In this document: positions 18,601 through 25,227 of the stretch, piece by piece
Layout of the letters: the number at the start of each line of letters is the position of its first letter
Position numbering within the stretch: position 1 is the first letter of the stretch
From: CAYQTL01 sp964420405
GTDB taxonomy: Bacteria; Acidobacteriota; Thermoanaerobaculia; Thermoanaerobaculales; Sulfomarinibacteraceae
NCBI GenBank assembly: GCA_964420405.1
Contig: CAYQTL010000031.1
Span: 1 to 44,495, forward strand
Length of the DNA: 44,495 nt
Reading direction: 5' to 3'
Program-made: the position numbers and the translations under genes
The notes under the pieces: model-generated
Database searches by the model: none
Seen by the model: only the letters and a program-made list of their open reading frames with translations
What the model was told of the DNA's origin: nothing

Positions 18601-18805
18601 GCTGCAGGTCGACCAGAGCCCGGACTCGGTGTCGACGCGTCCGGGCGTCGCCTACGTCGCCGACGGCGAGTACTGGGTCGCGTGGCAGGACCTCGACTCG
18701 GACGGCGACGGCAGCGACGAGATCGTGGGCGGCCGCTCGCCGCTGGTCTTCGCCGACGGGTTCGAGTCCGGCGACGCCGCCGCCTGGAGCAGCTCGGCGC
18801 CCTGA
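15677..18805 (+). CDS. large secreted repeat protein with DUF11-type domains and FADGFESGD tail
   Basis: About 1042 residues from the ATG at 15677 (GTG 15668 is also in frame; neither has a clear ribosome site). It has a signal peptide MGRILSGCVLALVLSLPSAG. Residues ~25-80 and ~550-630 are DUF11-type Ig-like domains, recognisable by AVTVAATPEPAVAGGPIAYQ and the second copy CAEDPGGSPVCTLG. Between them lies a Ca-like Asp/Gly-rich beta region. From ~700 to ~1000 six repeats of 49-55 residues each carry DASGMPVGVEL plus VAWQ.D.DGDG, probably propeller blades. It ends VFADGFESGDAAAWSSSAP, a tail shared by two other secreted proteins in this window. Expected to be extracellular or surface-bound. 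A TAGAAT box at 15648-15653 may be its -10 element. Confidence 0.8.
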   Translation: MGRILSGCVLALVLSLPSAGVAAPCCDAADTAVTVAATPEPAVAGGPIAYQVSVRNHGPDIAPGVQLQIQLDPALAGAVTAGCAEDPAGVPTCSLGDFDAPSVFRVTEQRVHPGEFTGATHNLHLDADLAPDYFVLVQGSGIENDAEAGLEASDTTPAADYVRLAGDPWGTGDLAASGAANRLMLQRGSGMGNWTGVVTVVECLADCDVNGFRLLTVAEVVHPASDAAVSGSHVVSAPWGDPERVMLPGGSNGAGCSTSDADPDDHPVCQARLAPVGAGTIEWSRDSSGADLGAGATSTVPVIRWGTAWTVQRRRVQTDAGADGAASPAAYGSAAITPVDRASTWVWGCGHTAGKDGGTAADAVLVALGDGVAVDPTEDQVAVGSEHAGFDLDLEVWALSHPDAAVDHVFKPDGDADALAVPVAVAPATPGARMAVAFNGLETTGGGYPQPLLVAAYTADDEITLARRRAGAAFPAWVQGVDLAAIRGAGSARDVSVTATVPADAPSSVVTTVTVASSATDPDPANDTAVSNTPVVQVSDLAVSLADDLDPVIAGRTITYAATVTGSGPSDATGTVVTTVLDPRLTLVATSGCAEDPGGSPVCTLGTVPAGGAAGFTLRAVTAADARGAVTVHATVASDADDPVPGNDQAVEVTRLTDEIPVGDGGAPAVAGDLGGSSRLVVAWETDAATENPDGIRARLLSADGMPVGVEIDVSDGGGAARGEADVAFVEGGELVVAWQEDGADGDGSGIVARRFDASGMPVGVEYQVNHDPANDQTAPAVAAAGSGTVVTWADEVSPGSYRRSVRRFDASGMPVGVELEFGTADVEATPPAIAVAPGGEFLVTWESATDRIAGQLFDASGMPVGVELEIDSGAGTTAAHPAVAWHPSGSWLVAWQADADGDANGIFARFLDASGMPVGVELQLNSDTAGDQTRPDLAVDGAGELAVTWQSSDADGERILARLFDASGMPVGVELQVDQSPDSVSTRPGVAYVADGEYWVAWQDLDSDGDGSDEIVGGRSPLVFADGFESGDAAAWSSSAP
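17780..18601 (+). repeat. six-fold coding repeat with conserved DASGMPVGVE core
   Basis: The core GACGCCTCCGGCATGCCC... begins at 17945, 18104 and 18251 with identical bases, and with few changes at 17780, 18413 and 18572. Spacing is 165, 159, 147, 162 and 159 nt, so a 49-55-codon unit is repeated in frame. The near identity of the core against divergent surroundings points to selection on the loop plus occasional recombination or gene conversion. Confidence 0.9.
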
Positions 18806-18810
18806 GCGAC

Positions 18811-20841
18811 GTGCCGGCTCCCCACCGGTCCCGGGCCACCACCGCGGCGCTCGGTGTCTTTCTGTGCGCCGCCGTCGCGGGGCAGGTGGCGGTCGACGGG
18901 GACCTCCTCGGTCGACCGTTGCTCGACGGCTCCCGGTGGATGACCGCCGCCGGCGCCGCCGCGCTGCTGTGCGCGGCGCTGGCGTGGCTCGTGGTCACGC
19001 GCCGGGACCGTGAGGCGCCACCGTCGCTCGACCGCCCCGACCCGTGGCGCCCGTCTCTCCTCCGCGCGGCGGTGGTGGCGGGCGGCTCCGCGATGGCCGT
19101 GCTGCCCGCCATCGCACCGCCGGGGGGTCCGCTGGCCGAGCTGGTGGTCGTCGGCCGCGACCTCGGCCGGTCGGGCAACACCCTAGACCCTGCCGGTGCC
19201 GCGCTCTGGCTGGCCGGGATCACGGCGGCGACCCTCGCCCTGGCCGGCCCGAGCCGGCGCGTCGGGGTCCGCTCCGTGCGATCGCCAGGGCTCGCCGGGT
19301 CCCTCGGGCTGACCGCCGTGGTCGTGGTCGCCGCCTGGTTCCGGCTCGTCGACCTTCCGAGCCTGCCGCCGGACATGATCTCCGACCACGCCGAGAAGCT
19401 GCTCGACGTGCGGGACGTGCTCGCCGGTCTCAGACCGGTGTTCTTCGCCGCGAACGGCGGCCGGGAGCCGCTCCAGTTCTACCTCACGGCGGGGCTGGTC
19501 GCGGCCGGGATGCCTGTTTCCTTCGGGACGCTCAAGCTCGGCATGGCGGCTGTCGGCGTGGCGACGGTTCCGGCGGTGTACTGGCTTGGCCGGGAGGCGG
19601 GGGGCGCGCGGCTCGGCCTGCTCGCCGCCGCGGTGCTCGCGACCATGCCCTGGCACCTCCAGGTCGTCCGGCTCGGCCTGCGGGCGCCGCTGTCGCCCCT
19701 GCTGGCGGCGCTGGTGCTCGCCTCCCTGCTTCGCGCCCTGCGCACCGGAAGCCGCCGCGCGTGGCTGGCGGCGGGACTGCTGACCGGCCTCGGCCTGTAT
19801 GGCTACACCGGCTTCCGGCCGATGCTCGCCGCCGCACCGCTCGCGATGGCGGCCGCGCTCCTCGTCGCGCGTCCCGGCGGGCGCGCGCTGCGGCGGGCGG
19901 TCGTCAACGCCTCCGCGGCGGCGCTGCTGACGGCGCTCGTCGCGTTGCCGATGGTTCGGGTGGCGGTGCTCGATCCCGCCTCCTTCTGGGCCCGGTCCCT
20001 GGCACGGGTGAGCCCCTCCGGTCCCGGCGAGAAGTCGCCGGTGGTGGCCCGGATCGTGGACGGATGGGTCGACACCGTGCTGATGACCAGCTGGACCAGG
20101 GACCCGACGTGGGCGCTCAACCCGGCGTTCCGCCCGGCACTCGACCCCGTCGGCGGCGGGCTGCTCGCGCTGGGCGTCGTCGCCGGCCTCGCCGCGGCTT
20201 CTCGGCGCGACTGGCGTCTCGCTGCGCTGCTCGCGACGGGACCTCCGATGCTGGCGGCGTCCGCCATGGCCTTCGGCTTCCCGGGGGAGATCCCCCACCT
20301 CGCCCGCGCGGCCGGCGCCCTGCCGGTGGTGGCGGTGCTGGTGGCGATGCCGCTGGACCGGTTTCTGGCGAGCGCCGACGGTTCGCGCCAGCGGATCGCG
20401 GCCGCCGGCCTCGCTGCGGCGCTGCTCGCCGTCATGGCCGCCTTCTCGGCCCATCGGCTGCTGGTCGAGTACCGCGCCGGCTACGCCGAGCGGTGCCAGC
20501 CGGTCTCTCTCGGCGCGGCGGTGGCGCGGGAGTGGATCGCCGCGGGGGGTGACCCGGAGCGGGTCGTCCTGGTCGGCTGGCCCCACGGCTGGGACTGGCG
20601 GGCACTCGCGTTCGAGCTCGGCGAACCTGAGTGGAGTCGCGTGCGGGTCGGGGCCGGACCCGACATGGAGGGCGCCGTGGAGCAGGTCGAGGTCGATCCG
20701 GAGGGCACCCTGGTGCTGTTGGGCCGCGCCCCCGATGCTGTCGCACTGGCGGAGCGCTTCCCCGGCGCGTTGGTCCGTTTCCACCCCGGCCACGTCCCCG
20801 GCCGGAGCTTCTGGTCGGCGGAGATCCCCTCACAGAGCTGA
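18811..20841 (+). CDS. polytopic glycosyltransferase 39/ArnT-like membrane protein
   Basis: 676 residues if started at the GTG at 18811, 6 nt after the secreted-protein stop; ATG 18939 is an alternative. It has about 13 hydrophobic helices. The first big loop reads VDLPSLPPDMISDHAEKLLD, then VRDVLAGLRPVFFAANGGRE and PLQFYLTAGL. This has the shape of the PMT/ArnT loop ('D E......ML..GD...P...G..PL.YYL') that holds the catalytic Asp/Glu of GT-C mannosyl- or aminoarabinosyl-transferases using polyprenyl-phosphate sugars. A soluble C-terminal domain starts near residue ~565 (AREWIAAGGDPERVVLVGWP). It may share a transcript with the secreted protein, so it could glycosylate it (speculative). Confidence 0.7.
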   Translation: MPAPHRSRATTAALGVFLCAAVAGQVAVDGDLLGRPLLDGSRWMTAAGAAALLCAALAWLVVTRRDREAPPSLDRPDPWRPSLLRAAVVAGGSAMAVLPAIAPPGGPLAELVVVGRDLGRSGNTLDPAGAALWLAGITAATLALAGPSRRVGVRSVRSPGLAGSLGLTAVVVVAAWFRLVDLPSLPPDMISDHAEKLLDVRDVLAGLRPVFFAANGGREPLQFYLTAGLVAAGMPVSFGTLKLGMAAVGVATVPAVYWLGREAGGARLGLLAAAVLATMPWHLQVVRLGLRAPLSPLLAALVLASLLRALRTGSRRAWLAAGLLTGLGLYGYTGFRPMLAAAPLAMAAALLVARPGGRALRRAVVNASAAALLTALVALPMVRVAVLDPASFWARSLARVSPSGPGEKSPVVARIVDGWVDTVLMTSWTRDPTWALNPAFRPALDPVGGGLLALGVVAGLAAASRRDWRLAALLATGPPMLAASAMAFGFPGEIPHLARAAGALPVVAVLVAMPLDRFLASADGSRQRIAAAGLAAALLAVMAAFSAHRLLVEYRAGYAERCQPVSLGAAVAREWIAAGGDPERVVLVGWPHGWDWRALAFELGEPEWSRVRVGAGPDMEGAVEQVEVDPEGTLVLLGRAPDAVALAERFPGALVRFHPGHVPGRSFWSAEIPSQS

Positions 20842-20867
20842 CGCACCGGGGTGGGGCCCTCCGATTT

Positions 20868-21192
20868 CGATCCCGTTCCCGATCCCGATCCCGTTCCCGA
20901 TCCCGACGGTGGCGACCACATTCAGCGTCAGCGACAGGGTCAGTGTCAGAGTCAGCGGCGGGGTCAGCAACAGCGCCCGCCCGCGGGCCACTGCGGTCGC
21001 CCCCCTCCCGCGTCCGCGTCCGTGCAGCGGGTGACCCGGGAATGCGACGTCCGCTGGAACGCGGCAACGTACGGGACACCGGAACCGACCGGGGTCGCGG
21101 GCCGAGGCCGTTCCCGTTCGGGCACGGGCACGGGCACGGACGCGACCGGGCTCCCGTCGTCGGCGATTGCCCTCGGGATCGGGACCGGGTCC
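20868..21192 (+). repeat. long mosaic intergenic repeat, copy 1
   Basis: This 416-nt gene gap holds an ordered mosaic. First come GATCCC/GTTCCC hexamers (20868-20911). Next is a linker GGTGGCGACCACATTCAGCG. Then GTCAGC/GACAGG/GTGTCA hexamers (~20927-20975), then a GC-rich cap with GGTCGCCCCCCTCCCGCGTC and ACGGGACACCGGAACCGACC, ending GGCACGGGCACGGACGCG near 21144. An inverted GGGATCGGGACCGGG closes it at 21174-21188. The same order appears in reverse complement at 35756-36066. The hexamer part reads through as DPDPVPDPD, but no start or ribosome site supports translation. I see no transposase and no gene in the gap. Confidence 0.85.
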
Positions 21193-21210
21193 GCACACAG
21201 AACCGCCCCC

Positions 21211-21239
21211 TTGACGCAGGCCGATAACGAGCATATGTT
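21211..21239 (+). promoter_or_regulatory. sigma70-like promoter for the ORP-type operon
   Basis: TTGACG at 21211-21216 and TATGTT at 21234-21239 are separated by exactly 17 nt, 19 nt ahead of the GTG start of the DUF134 gene. The predicted transcript would begin close to the GGGAGG ribosome site (21247-21252), giving a very short leader. Such a well-spaced AT-containing box stands out in this GC-rich DNA. The half-palindrome GAGCATATGTTCG overlapping the -10 may be an operator. Confidence 0.6.
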
Positions 21240-21257
21240 CGAAACCGGGAGGCGAGC

Positions 21258-21641
21258 GTGGGACGACCGGAGAAGACCAGGAGGATCGGGTGCCTCGCCG
21301 GAGGGCGCGGGTTCAAGCCCGTGGGACGGCCCTCCCGGGAGCTCGAGCGCGTGGTCCTCCGGGCCGACGAGCTCGAGGCGCTGCGCCTGGCCGATCTCGA
21401 GGGTCTCTACCAGGAGACCGCGGCCGAGCGGATGGGCGTGTCGCGACCCACCTTCGCCCGGATCCTCGCCCGCGCCCGCCAGACCGTCGCCCGCGCCCTG
21501 GTCGAGGAGCAGCTGCTGGTGATGGGCGACGGACCGGTGGAGACCGCCGCCGCCGAGCCCCTCCCCTGTCCGGTTCACGGACCGGGGCGGCGGCGCGGCC
21601 GTGGCTGCCGCTGCCGTCATGGCCATGGTGGCGGGCGATGA
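21258..21641 (+). CDS. DUF134 (UPF0251) DNA-binding protein
   Basis: 127 residues starting at a GTG with GGGAGG 5 nt upstream. N-terminal MGRPEKTRRIGCL, then FKPVGRPSRELERVVLRADE, then LEALRLADLEGLYQETAAER, and the helix-turn-helix AERMGVSRPTFARILARARQ, exactly match the DUF134 architecture (basic arm, 'L..DE.EALRL.DLEGL.Q..AA..M.VSR.TF.R.L..AR'). DUF134 proteins are putative regulators found beside NifX/MinD-ATPase genes. The C-terminus ends with CPVHGPGRRRGRGCRCRHGH, a Cys/His cluster that could sense metal. It is first in the operon, directly behind its promoter, so autoregulation is likely (inference). Confidence 0.9.
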   Translation: MGRPEKTRRIGCLAGGRGFKPVGRPSRELERVVLRADELEALRLADLEGLYQETAAERMGVSRPTFARILARARQTVARALVEEQLLVMGDGPVETAAAEPLPCPVHGPGRRRGRGCRCRHGHGGGR

Positions 21642-21675
21642 GCCCGCAACCGACGAAACCGAGGAGGTGAAGACG

Positions 21676-22068
21676 GTGAAGACGATCGCGATTCCGCTGG
21701 CGGCCGGGACCTTCAGCACCCACTTCGGCGGCGCCGAGGCGTTCGCCCTGTACACGGTCGACGAGTCCTCCGGGGCGATCGCGTCCAAGTCGATCGCCCC
21801 GCCTCCGGAGCACGGCCGCGGCGTGTTCCCGGCCTGGCTGCGCCGGCAGGGCGTGGAGGTGGTGCTCGCGGGAGGGATGGGACCACGGGCGGCCGGAATG
21901 CTCGCCCAGCACGGCGTCGAGGTCGTGCTCGGCGTCGCCGGCGACGAGCCTGACGCGCTGGTGCGCCGCTACCTCGCCGGCACCCTCGAGGCCACCGGGC
22001 AGGAGTGCCACGAGCACGGCTTCCACGACTGCGGCCACCACCACGGACCGCGGGAGCACCGGGCGTGA
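21676..22068 (+). CDS. NifX/NifB-C domain protein (ORP-like, dinitrogenase cofactor family)
   Basis: 130 residues. I start it at the GTG 21676 because GAGGAGG lies 8 nt upstream and because VKTIAIPLAAGTFSTHFGGA is the classic beginning of the PF02579 fold; upstream in-frame starts inside the DUF134 gene add junk. The motif THFGGAEAFALYTVD, then ..GVFPAWLRRQGVEVVLAGGM, then GPRAAGMLAQHGVEVV, carries the conserved 'HFG' and 'GG.G..A...L...G' elements. A His-rich tail (CHEHGFHDCGHHHGPREH) is typical of ORP/NifX-type metal carriers. It probably binds or carries an iron or molybdenum cluster in the cytoplasm. After it, 235 nt to the next gene hold no recognisable gene. Confidence 0.88.
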   Translation: MKTIAIPLAAGTFSTHFGGAEAFALYTVDESSGAIASKSIAPPPEHGRGVFPAWLRRQGVEVVLAGGMGPRAAGMLAQHGVEVVLGVAGDEPDALVRRYLAGTLEATGQECHEHGFHDCGHHHGPREHRA

Positions 22069-22303
22069 CGGGCGTCCGTCCCCGGCGGGTCGACGAGCTC
22101 CACCGGCATCACCGTCGGCCGGCGCGTCCGATCCCGATCCGGTACCCGCGGTCGCGACATGAACCCCGGCAGCACCACACCGTGCTCCCGGAGCGGGAGC
22201 TCGTGCGTCTCACGGACCGTGGTCACCGGGCACGGGCTCGGGACCTGGGCTGCGGGACACCGGAGCCCCGTTCGGCTGACGCCTGGGCTCGAGAGGAGAC
22301 GAC

Positions 22304-22672
22304 ATGGATGAGAACCGAATGAACGAGACGGCGCGAGGCCGCGGCGGCGGCATGGGCCGCGGCGGCGGCCGCGGTGACGGTATGGGCCGCGGTGGCGGCC
22401 GCGGTGACGGTATGGGCCGCGGTGGCGGCGGCGTGGGCGGCGGTGGAGGCCGTGGCGCCGGGCGGCGCGGCGCCGACAGCGCCGCCCTCGGCGCCGGCGG
22501 CGCCTGCGTGTGCCCGAAGTGCGGCGCCCGCAGCGCCCACCGCGCCGGAGTGCCGTGCATGGACGAGCGCTGCCCCGGCTGCGGCTGCGCCCTCGTCCGC
22601 GAGGGCTCGCCGCATCACCAACAGCTCCTGCAACGCCGGCGGGAGCAGAACCGCACGGACGCCGACGACTGA
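22304..22672 (+). CDS. small Gly/Arg-rich protein with C-terminal zinc-binding cysteines
   Basis: 122 residues from the ATG 22304, with GAGAGGAG just upstream. Residues ~12-60 are almost pure GRGGGMGRGGG repeats encoded by a 30-bp tandem DNA repeat. Residues ~68-100 read CVCPKCGARSAHRAG, then VPCMDERCPGCGCALVREG: six or seven cysteines arranged as a zinc ribbon or Fe-S site, followed by HHQQLLQRRREQN. Short 'CPKCG....H..G.PC....CP.CG..L.R' proteins commonly accompany NifX/MinD-ATPase clusters; I know no assigned function. The site could carry metal for the neighbours (inference). Confidence 0.75.
   Translation: MDENRMNETARGRGGGMGRGGGRGDGMGRGGGRGDGMGRGGGGVGGGGGRGAGRRGADSAALGAGGACVCPKCGARSAHRAGVPCMDERCPGCGCALVREGSPHHQQLLQRRREQNRTDADD
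22352..22435 (+). repeat. 30-bp in-frame tandem repeat
   Basis: Units beginning ATGGGCCGCGG at 22352, 22382 and 22412 repeat a 30-bp block encoding MGRGGGRGDG almost base for base; the last unit diverges after ~18 bp. Such exact repeats change copy number by slippage, so the length of the Gly/Arg tract is likely to vary between strains. Confidence 0.9.
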
Positions 22673-22689
22673 TCGGCAGGGAGGTCGAC

Positions 22690-23007
22690 ATGCCAGGACG
22701 AGACGGAAGCGGACCGATGGGAGCCGGGCCGGCGACCGGATGGGGACGCGGTTTCTGCCGCGGCGGAGTGGGCCACGGGCGGGGCGCCGGCTACGGCGCC
22801 GGCTACGGTTGGGGACGCGGCGGAGGGCGCCGGTTCGGCGCGGCATTCGCCCCGGGTGTCCGCCGTGGGGGGGGCTGGTGGCACGCGGCCCCGCCAGCCG
22901 ACGAGCGCACCATGCTCGAGTCCGAGGAAGCCGCCCTGCGCGCCGAGCTCGACGCCGTCCAGCGGCGTCTCGGCGAGCTCGCCGGGCCTTCGGAGGCGGC
23001 GGAATGA
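22690..23007 (+). CDS. DUF5320-like Gly/Arg-rich small protein
   Basis: 105 residues from the ATG 22690, preceded by AGGGAGGTCGAC. MPGRDGSGPMGAGPATGWGR, then GFCRGG, is the signature opening of the DUF5320 family ('MPG.DGTGP.G.GP.TG.G.G.C'). The middle is Gly/Tyr/Arg-rich and probably disordered. The C-terminus (ERTMLESEEAALRAELDAVQ) is a short coiled coil likely to oligomerise. Family members nearly always sit in clusters with NifX-fold proteins and MinD-type Fe-S ATPases in anaerobes, as here, but have no known activity. Overlaps the next gene by 4 nt. Confidence 0.85.
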   Translation: MPGRDGSGPMGAGPATGWGRGFCRGGVGHGRGAGYGAGYGWGRGGGRRFGAAFAPGVRRGGGWWHAAPPADERTMLESEEAALRAELDAVQRRLGELAGPSEAAE

Positions 23008-23387
23008 GCGCGCCGGACACCTCCAAGGTCGTCATCACGGCCGCCGGCGACCGCGCCGACGCGGCGGTCGACCCGCGCTTCGGCCGCGCACCGTGGCTGC
23101 TGCTGGTCGACGCCGCCACCGGCGCCGTCGAGGTGGCGGTGGACAACGCCGCCGGCGTGGCCGCCGCCCAGGGCGCCGGCGTCCGGGCGGCCGAGACCGT
23201 GGCCCGGCTCGGCGCTTCGGCTCTGGTCACCGGGCACTGCGGACCGAAAGCGTACCGCGCGCTGGAGTCGGCCGGCGTCGAGGTCTACACCGGCGCGGCG
23301 GGAACCGTCGCCGAGGCCGTCGCGCAGTACCGCGAAGGTCGCCTCTCCAGAGCGCAGGCCGCCGACGTGGCGGGGCACTGGGCATGA
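23004..23387 (+). CDS. second NifX/ORP-family protein
   Basis: 127 residues; its ATG overlaps the preceding TGA (ATGA), so translation is coupled. SKVVITAAGDRADAAVDPRF, then GRAPWLLLVDAATGAVEVAV, matches the PF02579 start ('I.A.GD..DA.VDPRFGRA..F...D'). ETVARLGASALVTGHCGPKA, then YRALESAGVEVYTGAAGTVA, contains the conserved 'G..A.V.G.CGP.A...L..AGV.V' with a possible ligand Cys-His pair (GHCGP). This subtype, with DPRFGR, is closer to Orange Protein and MTH1175-like proteins than the first copy, which has HFGG. Two divergent NifX folds in one operon suggest a donor and an acceptor for the same metal group (inference). Confidence 0.9.
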   Translation: MSAPDTSKVVITAAGDRADAAVDPRFGRAPWLLLVDAATGAVEVAVDNAAGVAAAQGAGVRAAETVARLGASALVTGHCGPKAYRALESAGVEVYTGAAGTVAEAVAQYREGRLSRAQAADVAGHWA

Positions 23388-24286
23388 GGGTCGCGGTCGC
23401 CTCCGGCAAGGGGGGCGCCGGCAAGACGACGGTGGCGGTGGGCCTGGCGCTCACCGCCCCCGGGCCGGTCCGGCTGCTCGACTGCGACGTCGAGGAGCCC
23501 AACGCCCACCTCTTCACGGCGCCGTCCCTGTCCGGCTCGCGGCGGGTCACGGTACCCGTCCCGGAGGTCGATCGCGACCGCTGCGACGGCTGCGGCGACT
23601 GCTCGGCGGCCTGCGCGTTCAACGCCCTGGCCTGCATGGGAGGGCCCCCGCTGGTGTTCCCCGAGCTGTGCCACGGCTGCGGCGCCTGCGCGCTGGTCTG
23701 CCCGCGGGCGGCGATCAGGGAGGCGCAGCGCGAGATCGGCACCGTCGAGTGGGGGACGCTGGCCGCAGGCGCCGGATTCGGCCACGGACGCCTCGACCTC
23801 GGCGAGGCGTCGGCGCCGCCGGTCATCGACGCGGTCCGACGGCTGGCCGAGGAGGACGAGACCACCATCCTCGACTGCCCGCCGGGGACGGCATGCCCGT
23901 TCGTCGCCTCCGTCCGCGGCGTCGACGTCGTCCTGCTGGTCGCCGAGCCCACCCCGTTCGGGCTCAGCGACCTGCAGATGGCGGTGGAGGCGGTCCGCGC
24001 CCTCGGCCTGCGCTTCGGCGTGCTCGTCAACCGCGACGGTGTCGGCGACGACCGGGTCGACCGGTACTGCCACGAGGAAGCCATCCCGATCCTGGCGCGG
24101 ATCGCCGACGACCGCCGGATCGCCGCCGCGTCCGCGCGCGGCATCCCGCCGGTGACGACAGTCGACTCGCTGCGGCCGGTCTTCGAGCATCTGCACGACG
24201 CCCTCGCTCGGCTGGTGTCGGCGGGGCCCGCCCCGGCGGCGACGGCCGCGCAGCCGTCGCCGGCCTCGAAGGAGGTGCCGGGATGA
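23384..24286 (+). CDS. MinD/ParA-type ATPase with inserted two-cluster ferredoxin domain (I)
   Basis: 300 residues, ATGA overlap with the previous gene. Deviant Walker A SGKGGAGKTT (7-16), switch LLDCDVEEPN (31-40) and ILDCPPGTACPF identify the MinD/Mrp/Nbp35 superfamily. Between them an inserted 2x[4Fe-4S] ferredoxin carries C67-C70-C73-C77 (CDGCGDCSAAC) and C96-C99-C102-C106 (CHGCGACALVC). ATP hydrolysis is probably used to load or transfer a cluster, as in Mrp/Nbp35 and the ORP ATPases. 'PTPFGLSDLQMAVEAVRAL' is the usual C-terminal partner. The last ~20 residues are an Ala/Pro tail. Cytoplasmic; likely forms a heterodimer with the next gene product. Confidence 0.93.
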   Translation: MRVAVASGKGGAGKTTVAVGLALTAPGPVRLLDCDVEEPNAHLFTAPSLSGSRRVTVPVPEVDRDRCDGCGDCSAACAFNALACMGGPPLVFPELCHGCGACALVCPRAAIREAQREIGTVEWGTLAAGAGFGHGRLDLGEASAPPVIDAVRRLAEEDETTILDCPPGTACPFVASVRGVDVVLLVAEPTPFGLSDLQMAVEAVRALGLRFGVLVNRDGVGDDRVDRYCHEEAIPILARIADDRRIAAASARGIPPVTTVDSLRPVFEHLHDALARLVSAGPAPAATAAQPSPASKEVPG

Positions 24287-25227
24287 CCGAGCTCGTGGTC
24301 CTGAGCGGCAAGGGCGGCACCGGCAAGACGAGCGTGCTCGCGTCGCTCGCCGCGCTCGCCGGCGACGCGGTGATCGCCGACTGCGACGTCGACGCGCCCG
24401 ACCTCCACCTGGTGCTCGACCCGCAGCAGGTTCGCCGTCACGACTTCATCTCGGGCCTCCGCGCGGTGGTCGACGCCGACGCCTGCACCGCCTGCGGCCT
24501 GTGTGTCGAGCACTGCCGCTTCGACGCCGTGACCTGCCACGACGGTCCGGCCGCGATCGAGACCGTGGCCTGCGAAGGCTGCGGGGTGTGCGCGCTGGTC
24601 TGCCCCGAGCGCGCCGTCGCGATGGTTCCCCGCCGGGCCGGCGTGTGGATGCGGTCGCGCACCCGGTTCGGTCCGATGGTGCACGCCCGGCTCGCGGTGG
24701 GCGGATCGAGCTCGGGCAAGCTGGTCTCGCTGGTCAAGCAGCAGGCGCGGCTCACCGCCGAGCTCGAGGGGCGGCCGCTGATGCTGGTCGACGGGCCGCC
24801 CGGCACCGGCTGCCCGGTGATCGCGTCCCTGTCGGGCGCCTCCATGGCGCTCGTCGTCACCGAGCCCACCGCCGCCGGCCTGCACGACCTCGCGCGGGTG
24901 CTCGAGCTCGCGCGCCACTTCCGGGTGCCGGCCGCGGTCTGCGTCAACCGGTGGGACCTGTACCCCGAGGGTGCGTCGGCGATCGTCGAGCGGGCCGAGG
25001 CCGACGGCGTCCCGGTCCTGGGGCGGATCGCCTACGACCCCCAGGTGACGGCCGCCCAGGTCGCCGCCACCACGGTGGTCGAGTGGGGCGGCCGGGCGGC
25101 GCTCGACATCCGTCGCCTCTGGAACCGGCTCGGCGAGCGATGGCCCGAGCTCCGGACGCGGCCGGCGGAGCCCGCCTCCGTCGCCGACGACGCGAACGAC
25201 GACGGGCTGCCGGTCCTCCATGCCTGA
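24283..25227 (+). CDS. MinD/ParA-type ATPase with inserted two-cluster ferredoxin domain (II)
   Basis: 314 residues, ATG 24283 overlapping the previous stop by 4 nt, with AAGGAGG upstream. Walker A SGKGGTGKTS (8-17), ADCDVDAPDLHLVLD (32-46) and LVDGPPGTGCPV mirror the first ATPase. Ferredoxin cysteines are C68-C71-C74-C78 and C97-C100-C103-C107 (CTACGLCVEHC, CEGCGVCALVC). FISGLRAVVDADACTACGLC is typical of the second partner in these tandem ATPase pairs. The two proteins are paralogues that have diverged in the nucleotide-adjacent region. In ORP systems of Desulfovibrio such ATPases form a complex with the NifX-fold protein (established); the same is proposed here. Confidence 0.93.
   Translation: MTELVVLSGKGGTGKTSVLASLAALAGDAVIADCDVDAPDLHLVLDPQQVRRHDFISGLRAVVDADACTACGLCVEHCRFDAVTCHDGPAAIETVACEGCGVCALVCPERAVAMVPRRAGVWMRSRTRFGPMVHARLAVGGSSSGKLVSLVKQQARLTAELEGRPLMLVDGPPGTGCPVIASLSGASMALVVTEPTAAGLHDLARVLELARHFRVPAAVCVNRWDLYPEGASAIVERAEADGVPVLGRIAYDPQVTAAQVAATTVVEWGGRAALDIRRLWNRLGERWPELRTRPAEPASVADDANDDGLPVLHA

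Noticed and set aside
16180..20841. A 1553-codon frame spanning the secreted repeat protein and the glycosyltransferase
   Set aside because: Its first ~880 codons are an Arg-rich shadow of the repeat protein. Only the part from 18811 has membrane helices, so I annotate just that.
20868..20975. CRISPR array suggested by short regular repeats
   Set aside because: Repeat units are 6 bp with no unique spacers of 30-40 bp, and no cas genes are present.
21300..21325. GGGTTCAAGCCC resembling a tRNA T-arm
   Set aside because: It is inside the DUF134 coding sequence (RGFKPVGRP) and has no matching acceptor or anticodon arms.
22069..22303. A possible structured leader or small RNA before the zinc-ribbon gene
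   Set aside because: I found no convincing hairpin set, promoter or tRNA-like element; only one short GATCCC piece near 22130.
21676..23387. Nitrogen-fixation cofactor genes (nifX/nifB)
   Set aside because: The proteins have the NifX fold, but no nitrogenase, nifE/N or true NifB is present; the context is that of ORP-type clusters.
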